NCBI GenBank assembly: GCA_963969365.1 | Contig: OZ017760.1 | Span: 1,178,001 to 1,242,000, forward strand | DNA: 64,000 nucleotides | Origin: Asterochloris sp. CNOR1 | Lineage: Eukaryota; Chlorophyta; Trebouxiophyceae; Trebouxiales; Trebouxiaceae | Direction of reading: 5' to 3' | Shown: positions 12,201-23,113 of the stretch, in pieces | Numbering within the stretch: position 1 is the stretch's first letter | How the letters are laid out: each line of letters opens with the position of its first letter | Translations under genes and position numbers: made by a program | Notes under the pieces: model-generated | Seen by the model: the letters and a program-made list of their open reading frames with translations, nothing else | The model's database searches: none | Told to the model about the DNA's origin: nothing

Positions 12201-15027
12201 ATGTCTTCAATCAGGGGGCGCACACCAGTCTTACGCCTGCTTAATGCTTCTCAGCACAGCCAGGCAAACACAAGCTTTGTATGATCTGCCCACTTACCTG
12301 TCATGCATGTGCCCTGGAAGGTGACCCATTGCATGCCCGAGAGGGACTGATGCAGGCTGCAGACTCAGCTCTGGACAGTGCCCAGCAGCATTCCTTTGTC
12401 TGTTGGGACTTGATCGTGCAGGTGCATACCTGAGTAATAAGCAGCCTGCCTGCCGCAGCTGTCCTTGACCCAGGTCAGCTCCACAGGCTTGCCCTCAGCC
12501 GTCAGCGGCGCTGCTGGCATGCGGCCAAGGGTCCTCACAATCAGCACCAGGCCAGTAATTGTCTTGCCCAGGCCCTGCAATGGAGATCCATGACATCTTG
12601 CAGAAAGATGCTGCGTGCAGCCCTATGCCAGGACAGCCATCTGGAAGCATGCAGAGCATGGGCACGACGCGCAGGCACACAGGTGGCATGTTGATGCGGC
12701 TGTGGGTCAGGCTTGCTGCATTTCCAGGTGGGGGCCTGCCAGCACTGCCAGTCTTAGTATCGTACAATATTTTCAGGATTGACATAAAGCTTACTGGCTC
12801 ATCGCAGAACAGCCCGCCTGGGCATCTGCGCTGCATGGGAGGCTCCTGCAGCGTCAGATCGCCAGTGTGGGTGGCCACCCAGAGGCTGAGCCCGTCCTGC
12901 GTCTGCAGGTAGCGCCAGTTTGCGTCCGGGACCTGCTCAGATGCGCGCTCCTGACGCTGCATCCACTGCACCGCCCTGCGCTGCAGCAGGCAGAGCAGAG
13001 GGTCATATATCTTGATCGGGGTGGTCATGCTGCTTTGGAGGCATGGGGTGCTTCACCAAATGGCTATGCAGGTGGCCAGACCAAGCGCCCTGAATTCCTC
13101 TGCAACTGCAACAAAATGAAACATTAGCGCAGGAGTCACAAATGCACAACTGCTACTGCAGCACATCCAGCAAGCAGTTTAGGGAACCTGACGGCTTTTG
13201 GCCATAATCAAGATGCAGTGCAAGCTTTTGATGGACCCTCTGGACATGCACAGCTGCGCCTGAAAAAGACTTGGTAGAGACACAGCTGGGCCTCATGCAG
13301 AGCCCGACGTTCTAAACAAGCAGCTGGTGCTGTTCCTTGGACTTGAGCAGCCTGTGTGCTCAGGAAAGACTCATCAAACAGCTAGTTTACCCAATTCTCC
13401 CGACACATGTTGCCAGCGACAGCTCTTAAAGCATGCCAGCAGACAGGCAAGGCTCAGAAAAGCAGCACCAACCTGGTGCGGGAAGAGCTGCAGCTTCAGG
13501 GCTGGCACAGCCTCCTGAGCAATGGCGTGCAGCAGCTTGCAAGTGGAGCCTGCTGCACACAACCCTCTGGGGGTCAACAGGGACAGGAGCTTGACGAGAA
13601 TCTCTCTGGGCAGGCTGCCAATGCCAGACCTGCACAGCCAGATGGGAGCCCGTGACTGCTGCATGGCAAGGCTGGTCCAGACCACAAGGCTGCTGGCCAA
13701 GGTCTTGCAGCACTGCATCTGTCTTCCTGTTCAAGACTGCAGCTTGGCTGAGGCGAGGACAGCAGGCCAGTGACTGAGCAAAGATATATTTGCTCAGTCA
13801 CTGCGCTGTGTTCAACCCACTTCCTCATCACCGCCACTACAGGCTGCCTCACCTGTTGACAGTGGCCTCTGTCTCAGCAGGAGAGGTGTCCTGCTGAGCA
13901 CCCTTCGTGTACGTAGGCAGCTCCAACAGGCAGCTGGCAAGGCTGCAGGCAAGGGGTAAGTTTTGAACAAGGACTGCAGCAGCTGGATAGAGATGCGGCG
14001 TGCATCCTGGAACCTGAGGGTGCAGATAGTTTTGTGCCGCTTGGGTCCAGCAGTTTGAAGCCGCTTCACCAGCAGATTGTTGCTGGCACACTCAGCTGGC
14101 ACAAGAAGGCTTGGGAAGGGTGCTGGTTTCTAGACTTGATCACAAATGTGTGCAGGTGAGCATGGCAGAGCCGGGACCCGCTTTGTACAGTGTAAGCAGC
14201 GGCGCAGGGAGGAAGGAGCGTCTGACCTGAAACGCTCTGCAGCTGTGCAGTCCAGCTGCACATGTTCCCTGGGCAGCCGCTCTGCATCAGGCCTGAAGGG
14301 CTGCAGGAGCATCTCGTCTACGCTGTGCAGCACCTGAAAGACCAGCGCTGCAGAGGCACTGCGCTTCCACTCCTGCAGGCCTTGCAGCAGCCTACAAGCA
14401 GAGGTGGCGGGCAGGTGTGAGACTGCTGCAGGTGCTTGACAGATGGTTGTGCGCCCGGGAAGCAGCCATTCTGCACTTGAAACCTTGCACAGCTCCTAGC
14501 TGACACAGTTGATGGCCGGGGGGTCATCTACACCTGAGGGGAACATATAGATCCAGCTTGAGCTGCAAGACACCATCTGCCTCTGCCACAACGCTGCCTA
14601 CTGCTGCTCCATTCGCCCTCTTCACCTGCAAAGGCAGCCAGATGTGCCCAGAGCTGCATGTGAAAAGTTGACCTGCTCAAGGCGACAACCCACCAGCAGC
14701 CTGCTGCAGGCGACCTGCCAGCACTCACCAGCCTAAGCACATCTGGCAGTATGTGGGGGCTCGAGGCCTCCTGCAGGACAGTTGACCTGCAGGGAAAGCA
14801 GAAATGCTGTTGCCCTGCTCCTCCAAGAGATCTAAAAAATGCTGCGCGATATAGGCCAGCAGGCAGCAGCCTCACCCATCTGAGGACTTGAGCGAAATTT
14901 GCTGAGCCTTATGACTCAGCCAGAAGCGGTGCTCCCTGATGTCTGGCAGACCTGCTGCAGGCGTGCTGCATGAGGCCAGCAACAGCAAGAACCCAATCTG
15001 CTGGTCCTGTGTTGGCTTGTCGTCCAT
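245..15027 (-). CDS. F-box / SNF2 helicase-like protein with CW and RING-type zinc fingers (At3g54460-like)
   Basis: Nuclear SNF2-family ATPase fused to an F-box, CW finger and RING-like finger, probably a chromatin remodeller or E3-type factor (family inference). Exon blocks, 5' to 3' on the minus strand: 15027-14876, 14786-14729, 14625-14534, 14391-about 14200, about 14122-13930, F-box about 13628-13473 (starts LPREILVKLLSLL), 12980-12795, 12574-12430 (GLGKT Walker A), about 11656-11370, about 11140-10870, about 10517-9770 and 9570-9440 (CW finger split by an intron: ECDLCKKWRHVP, then DATWVCTMHPEP), about 9280-9130, 8990-8650, 8075-7816, 7441-7313, 7053-6950 (ILDEGH motif II), 6470-6370, 6060-5880, 5235-5068, about 4510-4440, about 4066-3905 (RING-like CMRC, PCAHLLCMDC), 3233-3098, 2609-2484, 2023-1859 (AIVFSQF), 1083-898 (QVISRAHRMGAQ motif VI), 703-245. 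Order matches plant At3g54460. Some N-terminal and linker exons are unresolved. The ATG at 15027 is the best start seen. Confidence 0.9.
1064..1413 (-). repeat. Exon-edge echo, 5' edge of the motif VI exon
   Basis: The exon beginning at 1083 (minus) and its acceptor read on the plus strand GATGCCGCACTCAGGATCAT. A diverged copy lies in the upstream intron at 1254-1276 (GATGCTGCACTCAGGTCATT), and a fainter one at 1391-1413 keeps GTCATTCCGCAG. Confidence 0.6.
1681..1901 (-). repeat. Exon-edge echo, three copies of a helicase exon 3' edge
   Basis: The 3' edge of the exon 2023-1859 contains GACAGCGGCAGCCTTGTC (plus-strand reading, 1871 on). The following intron holds copies at 1771-1806 (CACAGCGGCAGCCCTGTC) and 1681-1715 (GACAGCGGCAGGCTTGTT), about 90 bp apart. 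Confidence 0.75.
3605..4160 (-). repeat. Exon-edge echoes around the RING exon
   Basis: The end of the RING exon (plus strand about 3905-3960) carries CAGTCCATGCACAGCAGGTG, then a GTGACCAGCAG segment. Copies in the next intron lie at about 3775-3825 and 3628-3700, both ending CATGACCAGCAG. The exon's 5' edge (GGCACCCAGGGGGCCTGGCG, about 4040) has a copy near 4147. Confidence 0.65.
4259..4313. repeat. Perfect 15-bp inverted repeat in an intron
   Basis: GGGATGGCCCAGCTG at 4259-4273 is exactly complementary to CAGCTGGGCCATCCC at 4299-4313, with a 25-base loop. It lies in an intron of the SNF2-like gene between its RING-region exons. It could be a foldback, a small MITE remnant or chance. Confidence 0.6.
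5198..5420 (-). repeat. Exon-edge echo, 5' edge of a linker exon
   Basis: The exon start plus acceptor at 5198-5247 (AGCAGGGTCACCTGCAGGGG on the plus strand) is repeated in the preceding intron at 5369-5420 (GAGCTGGGTCACCTGCAGGG, preceded by CTTAGCATGCTCAGGGAA, which matches CTCAGCGTGCTCCCGGGAA). Confidence 0.65.
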
Positions 15028-15329
15028 GACAGGCCCTATTTTCGTGCTGTGCAAGGCTTCACTCCATGCTACATGCCTGCCACCGCTTTGTCAGCCTGCT
15101 CCCTTTCACTGCGACATGCTATGCTGCACATGCTCCCAGGACATCGAGCCATTGCATGGGGCACATGCATCACCGCCTATGCAGTAAGAAAGCGAGGAGA
15201 AGCCATTTTAGTTTTAGTGTATCAACTGCGCTCGGACGCACTGAGCAGACCTGAGACCTGTATTAAGCCCCGTTGTCCCTGGAGATATAGGCAGGGTCCA
15301 AAAGAGCAAGGTGTCTGCCCCATCAGTGC
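15028..15329. promoter_or_regulatory. Divergent promoter region, SNF2-like gene and PP2C
   Basis: About 300 bp separate the two start codons, which point away from each other, so both promoters should lie here. A GAGATATAGG element near 15282 could be TATA-like for the plus-strand gene. Otherwise I see no defined motif. Confidence 0.45.
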
Positions 15330-18300
15330 ATGGCACAATGCCTGCCCAGCTCCCCCCCAGCTGACTGCAGTGAAGTCTTTACAGCAGGCCAAAGGTGAGG
15401 CAGCAGGCCCACAAGCCCAGGCTCACACCATCTGCAGTTGCTGCCAGGTGCCTCTGATTCAGGCAGTTGCCTCATTCTACAGGGCAGCAGGCATCAAACG
15501 CCCCCTGCTCCTGAACGAGGAGGAGCCTACAGCTAGCAAGAAGCCAGCTTGCGCACGAGCATCACCTCCCGGCCCACATCGTGCTGGGGCAGGCTATATG
15601 GCAGCTGCAGCAGCCCCTGCAGCCACCCCTGACCGGAGCCTGTCCCGCAGTTTGAGCTTTGGTGAGCTGCAGCTCGAATTGCTGCTTCCTGCGCGTAGTT
15701 GCTGTCTCGCTTCCTCTCGTTCACGGGAGCCTCTCCCTGCAGACGTCGGCACCCTCAGGGCAGCTGCCTCGGCTGCGGTGGCCGAGTGCACAGGGGGAAA
15801 GGGGTTGGGGGTGCACAGCACCCAGCGAGACCCCCATCCAGCCCTGGAGCGCCCCAGTGATGGCAGCGTGCAGAGCAAGCTTTCCAGCTTGACCTCTGGC
15901 GGTGACATTGCCACCACAGAGGGTGTCACGCAGGGCACAGGCAGCCTCAGCCTGGTAGATGACGAGCACTCTGGCAAGTCCAGCGACAGCCAGCTGCACC
16001 TCACCAAGGCACAGCTGCATGAGGCACTCAACGCCTGCCCCCCACACGGGGCGAAAGCGATCTGCGGCAGGCGACCTCGCATGGAGGATGCATACACAGC
16101 AGTCCCCTTCCTGCTGGAGGTGCCTGTTCCCGCAGACACCCAGCCACTGGGGGAGCTGATCCCCTCTCGCATCGCCACGCACATCCGCAGTGCAGGCAAC
16201 AGCCCTACGGTGTCAGAGCATGATGAGGAGCAGCACCAGCAGGAGCCTGGGGCAGCGCATGGGCACAGGCATGGCCAGGCTGGTCAGCCTGCCTCTCCGG
16301 GTGGGCAGCAGCAGGCCCCTGCGGCCGCCTGCAAGGAAGGGCCCAGCAATTCGGTCATGGAGACGCTGCACTTCTTCGGCGTGTTTGACGGGCATGGGGG
16401 AGCAGAGGCTGCGCTGCACTGCGCGCAGACGCTGCACCAGCGCATTGCAGAGGCCCTGTCGGCAGTCAGCTCGCCGTCAGCCCAGAGCAAGATAGCCGAG
16501 TCCTTTGCGGCCAGCCAGGTGGAGGCACAGCTGAGTGCTGGCATGCGGCAGTCCAGCGGCATCTGCAAGTGCCCGGGGGAGAAGTGTACATGTGGGCTGA
16601 GGCATCCCAAGTCAGGTGGGCCATGCAGGAACACAGGTAGCCTTAGACCAGCCCAAAATATCAGCTGCGATCTTTGCCTGTTTTGTCAATGTGTCATGCC
16701 CGGTTTGCTTGGGTGCATGCTCAAGGCCCTGTGCGCTGAGTGGGCTTGCAAAGCACCAGCAGCAGGTGCTGTGTGGGGGTGGGCCCACCTAGTCAGGGTT
16801 GCATCATGCCGCTGATTCACCCTAAAAAATCTTGACCCTCGACACATGGGTGCCATGTAAGCATGCGCACAAGCAGCGGTGGGTCTTGTGCTTGCTACAG
16901 CTGACCTCACGACCATTGCCCAGCATGACATGTTCATGCATGCCATGTAGGGCCACCCTCTGGGTCTGTGTCTCACCAAGTCAGTGGGACGTTCCCTAAG
17001 GACGTGAAGATGCAGAGCCTGGTCCAGCCAGAAGACCCTGCAGGTGGGTGGCAGGGACTTGATGTTGCGCAGACTGCTAGCGTGCAGCCAGGCCTGGCAG
17101 GACATGGTGCAAACTGCTGTCTGGTGTCCAGGCTGAGGCCGTTCAATGGCAGCTGTGCTGCTTTGCCGGTGTGGGACATAAGGTCAGGCACGCTCTGCAG
17201 TCATCCTCTGCAGAGTCTTGATGTGCCAGCCTGTGGTGCCCTGCATGTGTGCAGATTGGAGTCCATGCATTGTGGAGCACCCCTTTTGAACAGCCCATCA
17301 GGTTGCCCTGCTGATGCTGCAGGGGACGACTCCGATGGCAGTGAAGGGTTCCTGGAGACGTTGCAGCGGGAAGTGACACAGGAGCGTGTACCAGCAGGTG
17401 GCAACGCAGAGGAACATAAAACAGAGAAAGAGGACTTAACCTGCAGGTGAGGCCTCGCGGGTGCTGGCATGAGTGCAGCCCTGCCTTGCTGCAGCATCCA
17501 GTGGCATAGCGCTGCTGCATGAGCAGCTCCGCTAGTCTTGTCAGTGCAAGCAGAGCACATGAAAGCAAGCTCTTCAGCAATGTCAGCAACAGACCGTGCC
17601 ACTGTCTTGGATAGTGCCTGCTCTGCCTACTGGCAGCACTGTTGAGTGTACAGGCTGTCACGGGTTTGTTGTGTCCTGTTTTGCAGCTCCTTGAAGATAG
17701 AGTCTGCTCTCACTAATGCCTTCACCAAGGCTGACGAGGAGTTTGGCAAGGCAGACAATGCTGCCCTGGTGGGGACCACCGCTGTGGTGGCTCTGGTGGG
17801 CAGCAGGCAGCTATTTGTGGCCAACTGCGGTAAGCCAGCTGCTGACTGAGCCTTGCTGCACGCCTCTAATGCATATGTCATTTGGCAGCCATCCTTGCTG
17901 CTCTGCAGCAGAAACTGTCAAAGCTTGGTTGCTGAGCAGTCGTGATCGTGAGCTGCAGCTCACAGCTGCACCGCTATCTTTGCTACAGACAATGTTGCTG
18001 CTGAGCAGCTGCAGACATGAGCTACGCTTACAGTTGCACTGCTCTGTGCTGCGACAGCTGATGTTGTCATAGCGGTGGATGCTAAGCCACCACTTGGCTG
18101 CAGGTGACTCCCGAGCTGTGCTGTGCCGCAACGGGACTGCTATCCCGCTGACAGATGACCACAAAGCTGCTCGGGAAGATGAGACGGTGCGCACAGCAGC
18201 CTCTGTCAGCAGCAGCCCTCCTTTTGTCTCATTGTGTTCCTGCATAGCAGAGCTTCAGCAGGCTTCTTGGAGTGCTTCGCCAAGCATTTGAGGCTGTGCA

Positions 18301-20904
18301 ATTTTGCTCAGGGCAGCTGACCATCACGATAAGTTATTGTTTCCTGCCTGCTTGCAGGCCCGTGTGGAGGCTGCTGGCGGACAAATTCTGTTTTGGAATG
18401 GCGTGCGCGTGATGGGAGTGCTCGCAGTGTCTCGTGCCATCGGCGATCACTGCCTGCGGCCGTTTGTGATCGCGCAGCCTGAGGTGGGCCTGCCTAGCTT
18501 CCAGCCTGCTCTGCATTGTTTCACCGTTCTGGGATGTGCAGAGGGCCTGTGGCAGGGGAGCCTGCCCCGGTGGCATTGCTGGGCCTCTTCTTGCATCAGC
18601 AAGCTGCAAAGCATGCTCCATGGAACCAGCAGCAGTTGCCAGGGAGGGAAGTCAAGAGCTTGGTGTTGATCAGAGCACTGCTGTGGCTGTTGCACAGCAT
18701 CTGGGTGCTTGTCTGCAGTCCCATTGGTGCATGGTCTGGCTGACCCTGTGTGGTCTAAAAAGACATCCACTTGGAGTTACTATGCTGTGCCTGGGCCAGG
18801 GACATCACACGCTGCTGTGGCCTGCACAGCACACTTCAAAAGCTTTGTTCCTGCTGTAGCTGCATTTGTCTGTGAGGTAACAGTGCAGCCTGTTTCCCTG
18901 CTGCGGTACACCACTTCAAGCAGGCTCTTGTGGCTAAGCTGCCGTGAAGTTTTCCAAATCAGCAGCTTCGTGCCCACGATGTCCCCAGCTTGAAGTCTAG
19001 CTGTGCCGTTTGTCCTGGTGCAGATGTCCATCTACCACTAGCTGACTCACAAGGTGCTGACACCAGCTCAAAGTGCGCCAGCTGCTCAAGAGTTGAGCCT
19101 AAGTCTGCTGTGCCCATGTGCTGCACATCACTGCCACAACTGGAGGATGAGCTGCCGTTGCTGTCCAGCAACATGTCCTTGGCCTGTCGATCTTGATTAT
19201 GTGTCCCTGTGCTGCAGATCACTGTTCACAGGAGGCAAGCTGCAGATGGGCTCCTGCTGTCTCGGCCTGTGCCCAATTGCGAGCCGTTTAATCTTTTCTG
19301 TTTGCTGATCATGCAATCGAGCTTGCCGCCGAAGGATGAGCTGCTGCTGCGACCAAGCCTGTGACCTCAACAAATGCTGCAGAGACACCCCATGTCACTG
19401 CAGATCACCATTTTGAGCAGGCGACAAGAGGACGAGCTGTTGCTGCTGGCCAGCGATGGGCTGTGGGATGTGCTGACCAACCAGGAGGCCTGCAGCCTGG
19501 CCAAGCGCTGCCTGCGGCGGGCACGCCAGCGCGGGGCCACACGCCACTCTGCCGCACGGATAGCAGCCACAGTGTTGACCCGCGCAGCTGTGGACCGTGG
19601 GTCGCGCGACAATGTGACGGTGGTTGTGGTGGACCTATCGAGTGGTGAGCTGGCCATGCGGCCTGGTCCAGCACTGCATCTGGGAGGACCCATGCCGTCA
19701 CTTTGATTTGGAGGGTGTCAGCATCACACCAGTTTTGGGGCCAGACAAGGCACACCTCATGCACAGGTGCTTGCAGAGGACGCCTGGGGCACCCCGCTTG
19801 TCACTGGAAGAGCTTCAAATGGCTATGTTGGGGTCAGCACAGTCACAAGAACGCAATACTCAGGTGGACATGGCTGCTGTCGTGCTGAGGTGCAGCACAG
19901 GGGGATCCTTCCATCAGCCCAGGTGCAGGACAAGCTTCTTCCTGTTGTGGAGCTGGCTGCTGGTGAGCTGGCTGTGCAGCATAACAAGGCTGGCTGGAGC
20001 CGCACCAGCAGGCTGCATCAGAGCAAGTGGCGCTCTCCACGGCAGCACAGACTTTTTCTGGCCAAGAGGCTGCCTCTGCTGACGGCTGGCGCAGGATCAG
20101 CAATCACTGTTCTGGCAGTGCACGGGCACTGCTTCAAGGCATGCGATGGTTACAAGGTTGCTGGATGCGCAGGTTGCTTTGGAGCACCGCGATTGCCAGA
20201 GGCTGTTCATTGTCAGATAACCAGGGCTGCATGCCATGCATGCCATTGTGGCTGCCATGGTGCTTCTGGGGTGCCTGCCCTGCTTGCCCGGGACAATGGA
20301 TGCGGATGCTAGCAGCAGCTAGGATGCATAAGCACGGCGGGGTCATCTGTATTATCATATGTGGCTTGCTTAGCCCTGTGAAGGCCTTCATGCTCAGCAT
20401 CTGCTGCAGGCTTCTGCTGCTGCAGTTACATTATACTGTGGGGTTCATGGCTTAAGAGAGGGGCAAGTGCCAGCTGTGCTCTTGTGACAGCTGGCAGATC
20501 CCCTGTATGATCATCCTCGGTGGATAGCGTGACAAATGGCAGCCTGACTCAGAAGTCGTGGGCGGTTGGCTGTTCATGCATAACACCTGTATTGGGCCAG
20601 CAGCTGCGCAGGATAGTGGTGATCGGATGCTTCCATTTCCTCTGATCAGCCTGTTGTGCTCCTCTTCCCACTTCTGTTGCGTACGCAACAAACAGCCTGG
20701 CCAAGCATCCTGCTGCAGTGCTGCTTGTCCCTACACCTCCTGCTCATGCCCTCCCCATCCGTTGCAGGCTCTGATGCTGACAGCTTGGCGCGCACGCCCA
20801 GCAGTTTGGGGGATGCCACCCTGGACGGCCTGGGCAGTGAGGGCACCAACGGCAGCGAAGCCACCCCCCGCGTCAGTGATGGTGGCGAGGGCGCAGCTTC
20901 CTAG
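15330..20904 (+). CDS. PP2C-type Ser/Thr protein phosphatase, group A (ABI1/HAB1)-like
   Basis: Metal-dependent protein phosphatase. Exons: 15330-15394, 15483-16615, 17323-17446, 17687-17829, 18104-18186, 18358-18483, 19404-19644, 20768-20904; phase is consistent and gives 683 aa. A long low-complexity N-terminus (about residues 1-210) precedes the catalytic domain. Metal and active-site motifs: RRPRMED (M222), [10 protein letters not shown] (D324), LASDGLWD (D576), RGSRDN (D627). The segment around [10 protein letters not shown] and the block [20 protein letters not shown] (W529) resemble group A PP2Cs, whose Trp at this place is the ABA-receptor 'lock'. Exon 5 has a weak donor (GTGCGC), supported by homology across the junction. 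The last exon adds a Ser/Thr/Gly-rich tail. Start chosen because ATG 15330 joins exon 2 in frame; an ATG at 15598 is an alternative. Group placement is by eye. Confidence 0.93.
19615..19985 (+). repeat. Exon-edge echo, PP2C exon 7 3' edge
   Basis: The exon 7 end and donor (AGTGGTGAGCTGGCCATGCG at 19641) is echoed in the intron at about 19962 (GCTGGTGAGCTGGCTGTGCA), each preceded by a GTTGTGG segment (about 19623 and 19945). Confidence 0.5.
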
Positions 20905-21413
20905 TCACGCTGCCTGGGCTGCCCCAGACCCATGACGTGGCCTGTGACAGGGCCGCTGAATTGGAGGGCGCCGCATCGCAGCAGTAGTGTTGCAGCACAG
21001 CGCAGCCCAACAAATAGACACATTTTGGCAACAATTGTGCCTTCTATCTGGCCCTAGTCCAGCAGTGCCATGAGAGCAGCACCTGCTGATCTGAACGAGC
21101 ATGAACCACATTCAATCATCACAAGGGCCCTTGCCCACCCCTTTGTGTGCCCCGCTGGCAAGGTTTTCCACAGCCCTGCCCAGTGCAGGCCTCAAGGTGT
21201 GTGACAGCATCGCTCCTGGTAGCTCTCTTGTCTCCCAGCTCTGTGACCTTCCTTGCTTTGAGATGGTCATTGAACTCTGGAGCCCTCACCCCCTGCATCC
21301 TGTCTGTGCCACACGTCAAGCCCTGTGTTCATGTGGGGTTTTCAGAGCACAGCCTTCCTTCCTCGTACACCACGGGAAGCGGCCAGAGGTTGTGGCTGGC
21401 TGGACAAGTGCCC

Positions 21414-21418
21414 TGTAA
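21414..21418 (+). terminator. TGTAA poly(A) signal, PP2C gene
   Basis: TGTAA, the usual chlorophyte polyadenylation signal, about 510 nt after the PP2C stop codon. Confidence 0.45.
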
Positions 21419-21438
21419 TATAGTCAGTCCAGGTCTGA

Positions 21439-21443
21439 TTACA
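21439..21443 (-). terminator. TGTAA poly(A) signal, MaoC gene
   Basis: TTACA on the plus strand reads TGTAA on the minus strand, about 150 nt after the MaoC stop codon and 20 bp from the opposing PP2C signal. Confidence 0.5.
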
Positions 21444-21593
21444 CTAAGGTGGGAGGGTTCATCACACGGCGGAACGGAGAAAAGAGGTTGATAAGCGAGG
21501 GGAGACCCTTAGCAGAAAAAATGGGACAATGTTCATGCCTGTACTTGTGTAGTCAGCGCAGTGTAGTACAGGCAACCACTTTCTGCTGACACT

Positions 21594-23113
21594 TCATGAG
21601 AATCCTAGGGACATCCGGAGTGGGTGCCAGCTGAAAGGTGTGGCTGGTGGACCCGGTTGCTGCTGCTCTGCAGGCTGCGGCGAAGTGCTCTGCAGCCAAT
21701 TTGTGAAGGTGGCGGGTGTGCTGGGCTGCCCCGGCTGCACGCCAGCAGGTCCAGACTGCGGCTGCTGATGTTGCAACTGTTTGTCCATCTTGGCAGGGCT
21801 CGGCGGGGAGAGGCGAGCCAGGCCAGGCACCTGCTCCACACAGGGGCTTCTGGTCTCCTGATCTTTGATGAGTGCCACAGCCGTTCCATCTACCACCACC
21901 TTACTGTCAGACAGGCGGTAGCAAGCTGTGGCAAAGGTCACTTTGGAGCCACTGATCTTCTTCACCACCACCTCTGCCAGCAGAGGTTCCTTTAACTGCA
22001 CAGCATGAGCGAGGTTTTAGAGTCATGGAGTCAAGTGAAGCAGGAGGTACTGCCATTGCAGGCTGCTAGTGCTCGTCTGCCTGCAGCATGCACAGGGGAA
22101 CAGACTGGGTGTCCGTTGGAAATTCATGTGAGCTGCGACGTTGCTTTGAACTTGACCGCCACTCCCGCCAGAAGGGGATCTATTAACCAGAAGATAAGCA
22201 ACAGAGTACAGGTTCGACATAGGTGGAGGGGGGGCAAGCGCTGCCAGTGCTCTTCAGCATGTTTGGCATGAACTAGCTCTGCTTGCCAACCACTTAGCAA
22301 AACCAGTCAGAGCTGCCTGTGGCAGACAGAGCACTGCAGCCCAGGCAGGGCCAGCTGCCACTGGCAAACAGTCACAAACTTCAATGCAGACGGCCGCCAG
22401 CAGTAGTGCCAGAGGTGAAAAGAAGTGTGGCAGCACAGATCATGACAACGCCAACCATCAAGCAGGTACACACGGCTGAAGTGGCAAGCACCAGCTCGAA
22501 AAAGCATCACCACAGCAGAGCAGCAAAGTTGAGACATTCACAGGGAGCCCAGGACAGCTCTGACAATCACAGCTAGGGCAGGCAGTAAAGCTGGGACCCA
22601 CATAGAAGCAGCAGACCACTGGAAAAAGATCTTTGCTCACGTGGGCAGCAAAGCGGAATTTGAGGTCCTGGGAGAGGTAGACTGCGCCTGGAAAGCTAGC
22701 GCCGATGACGGCCGGGAACACCGATGCTGTCAGAAGGCCAGGCACAATGCAGCCAGTCAGGCCTGCAGCACAGCTTGTCCTTGTCACGTTTTGCAAGTTG
22801 CAGAAACGCTACCACACATCAGGGCTGTCCAGATGAGGCAGCCTGCTGCACACAGACCCTTCAGAACCAGCAGGTCTGAGCTGCCTTGAGGCCACTCCGT
22901 ACATGATGCTGCTCAGCCTCTGTCCTTGCAAAATGAGGGCATGCCTGAAAGCGATCTCTTGACCTCACCGGCGGCCTTTGCAACTTTGGAATCCGTGTGA
23001 ATGGGGTTGGTGTCGCCCGTGAGCTGTGCCCAGAAAGTGACATCCTTCAGTGTATACCCTGGATGCTTGCAGCTGAAGCGCCTCCTGCAGGGGAGCAACA
23101 GCTGTCTGGCCAT
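21594..23113 (-). CDS. MaoC-like (R)-hydratase / 3-hydroxyacyl-thioester dehydratase
   Basis: Hot-dog-fold hydratase. In the family these enzymes interconvert trans-2-enoyl and (R)-3-hydroxyacyl thioesters in mitochondrial fatty-acid synthesis or peroxisomal metabolism. Exons on the minus strand: 23113-22969, 22762-22641, 21995-21594, in phase, 222 aa. The catalytic motif LTGDTNPIHTD gives the expected Asp34 and His39. It is followed by GCIVPGLLTASVFP and a core strand segment in exon 3 (EPLLAEVVVKKISG). The first residues (ARQLLLPCRRRFS) are basic and could be a short mitochondrial presequence, but this is weak. The C-terminus has an unusual tail of about 80 residues rich in Pro, Gln and Ser after the hot-dog domain; its function is unknown. 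It is convergent with PP2C and divergent from CLASP. The exact substrate cannot be told from sequence. Confidence 0.85.

Larger units (their letters stand above)
20905..21593. other. Convergent 3' UTR region, PP2C and MaoC genes
   Basis: No gene is recognised. The region should hold the 3' UTRs of the two convergent genes, with one poly(A) motif for each near 21414-21443. Confidence 0.6.

Noticed and set aside
13930-14391. Exact exon junction in the SNF2-like N-terminus (donor 14189 or 14227)
   Set aside because: Both donors are possible and one implies a 66-nt intron; I kept only approximate limits.
15049-15330. Extension of the PP2C open frame upstream of 15330
   Set aside because: The frame begins with GTG and overlaps the divergent promoter; ATG 15330 spliced at 15394/15483 joins the conserved frame cleanly.
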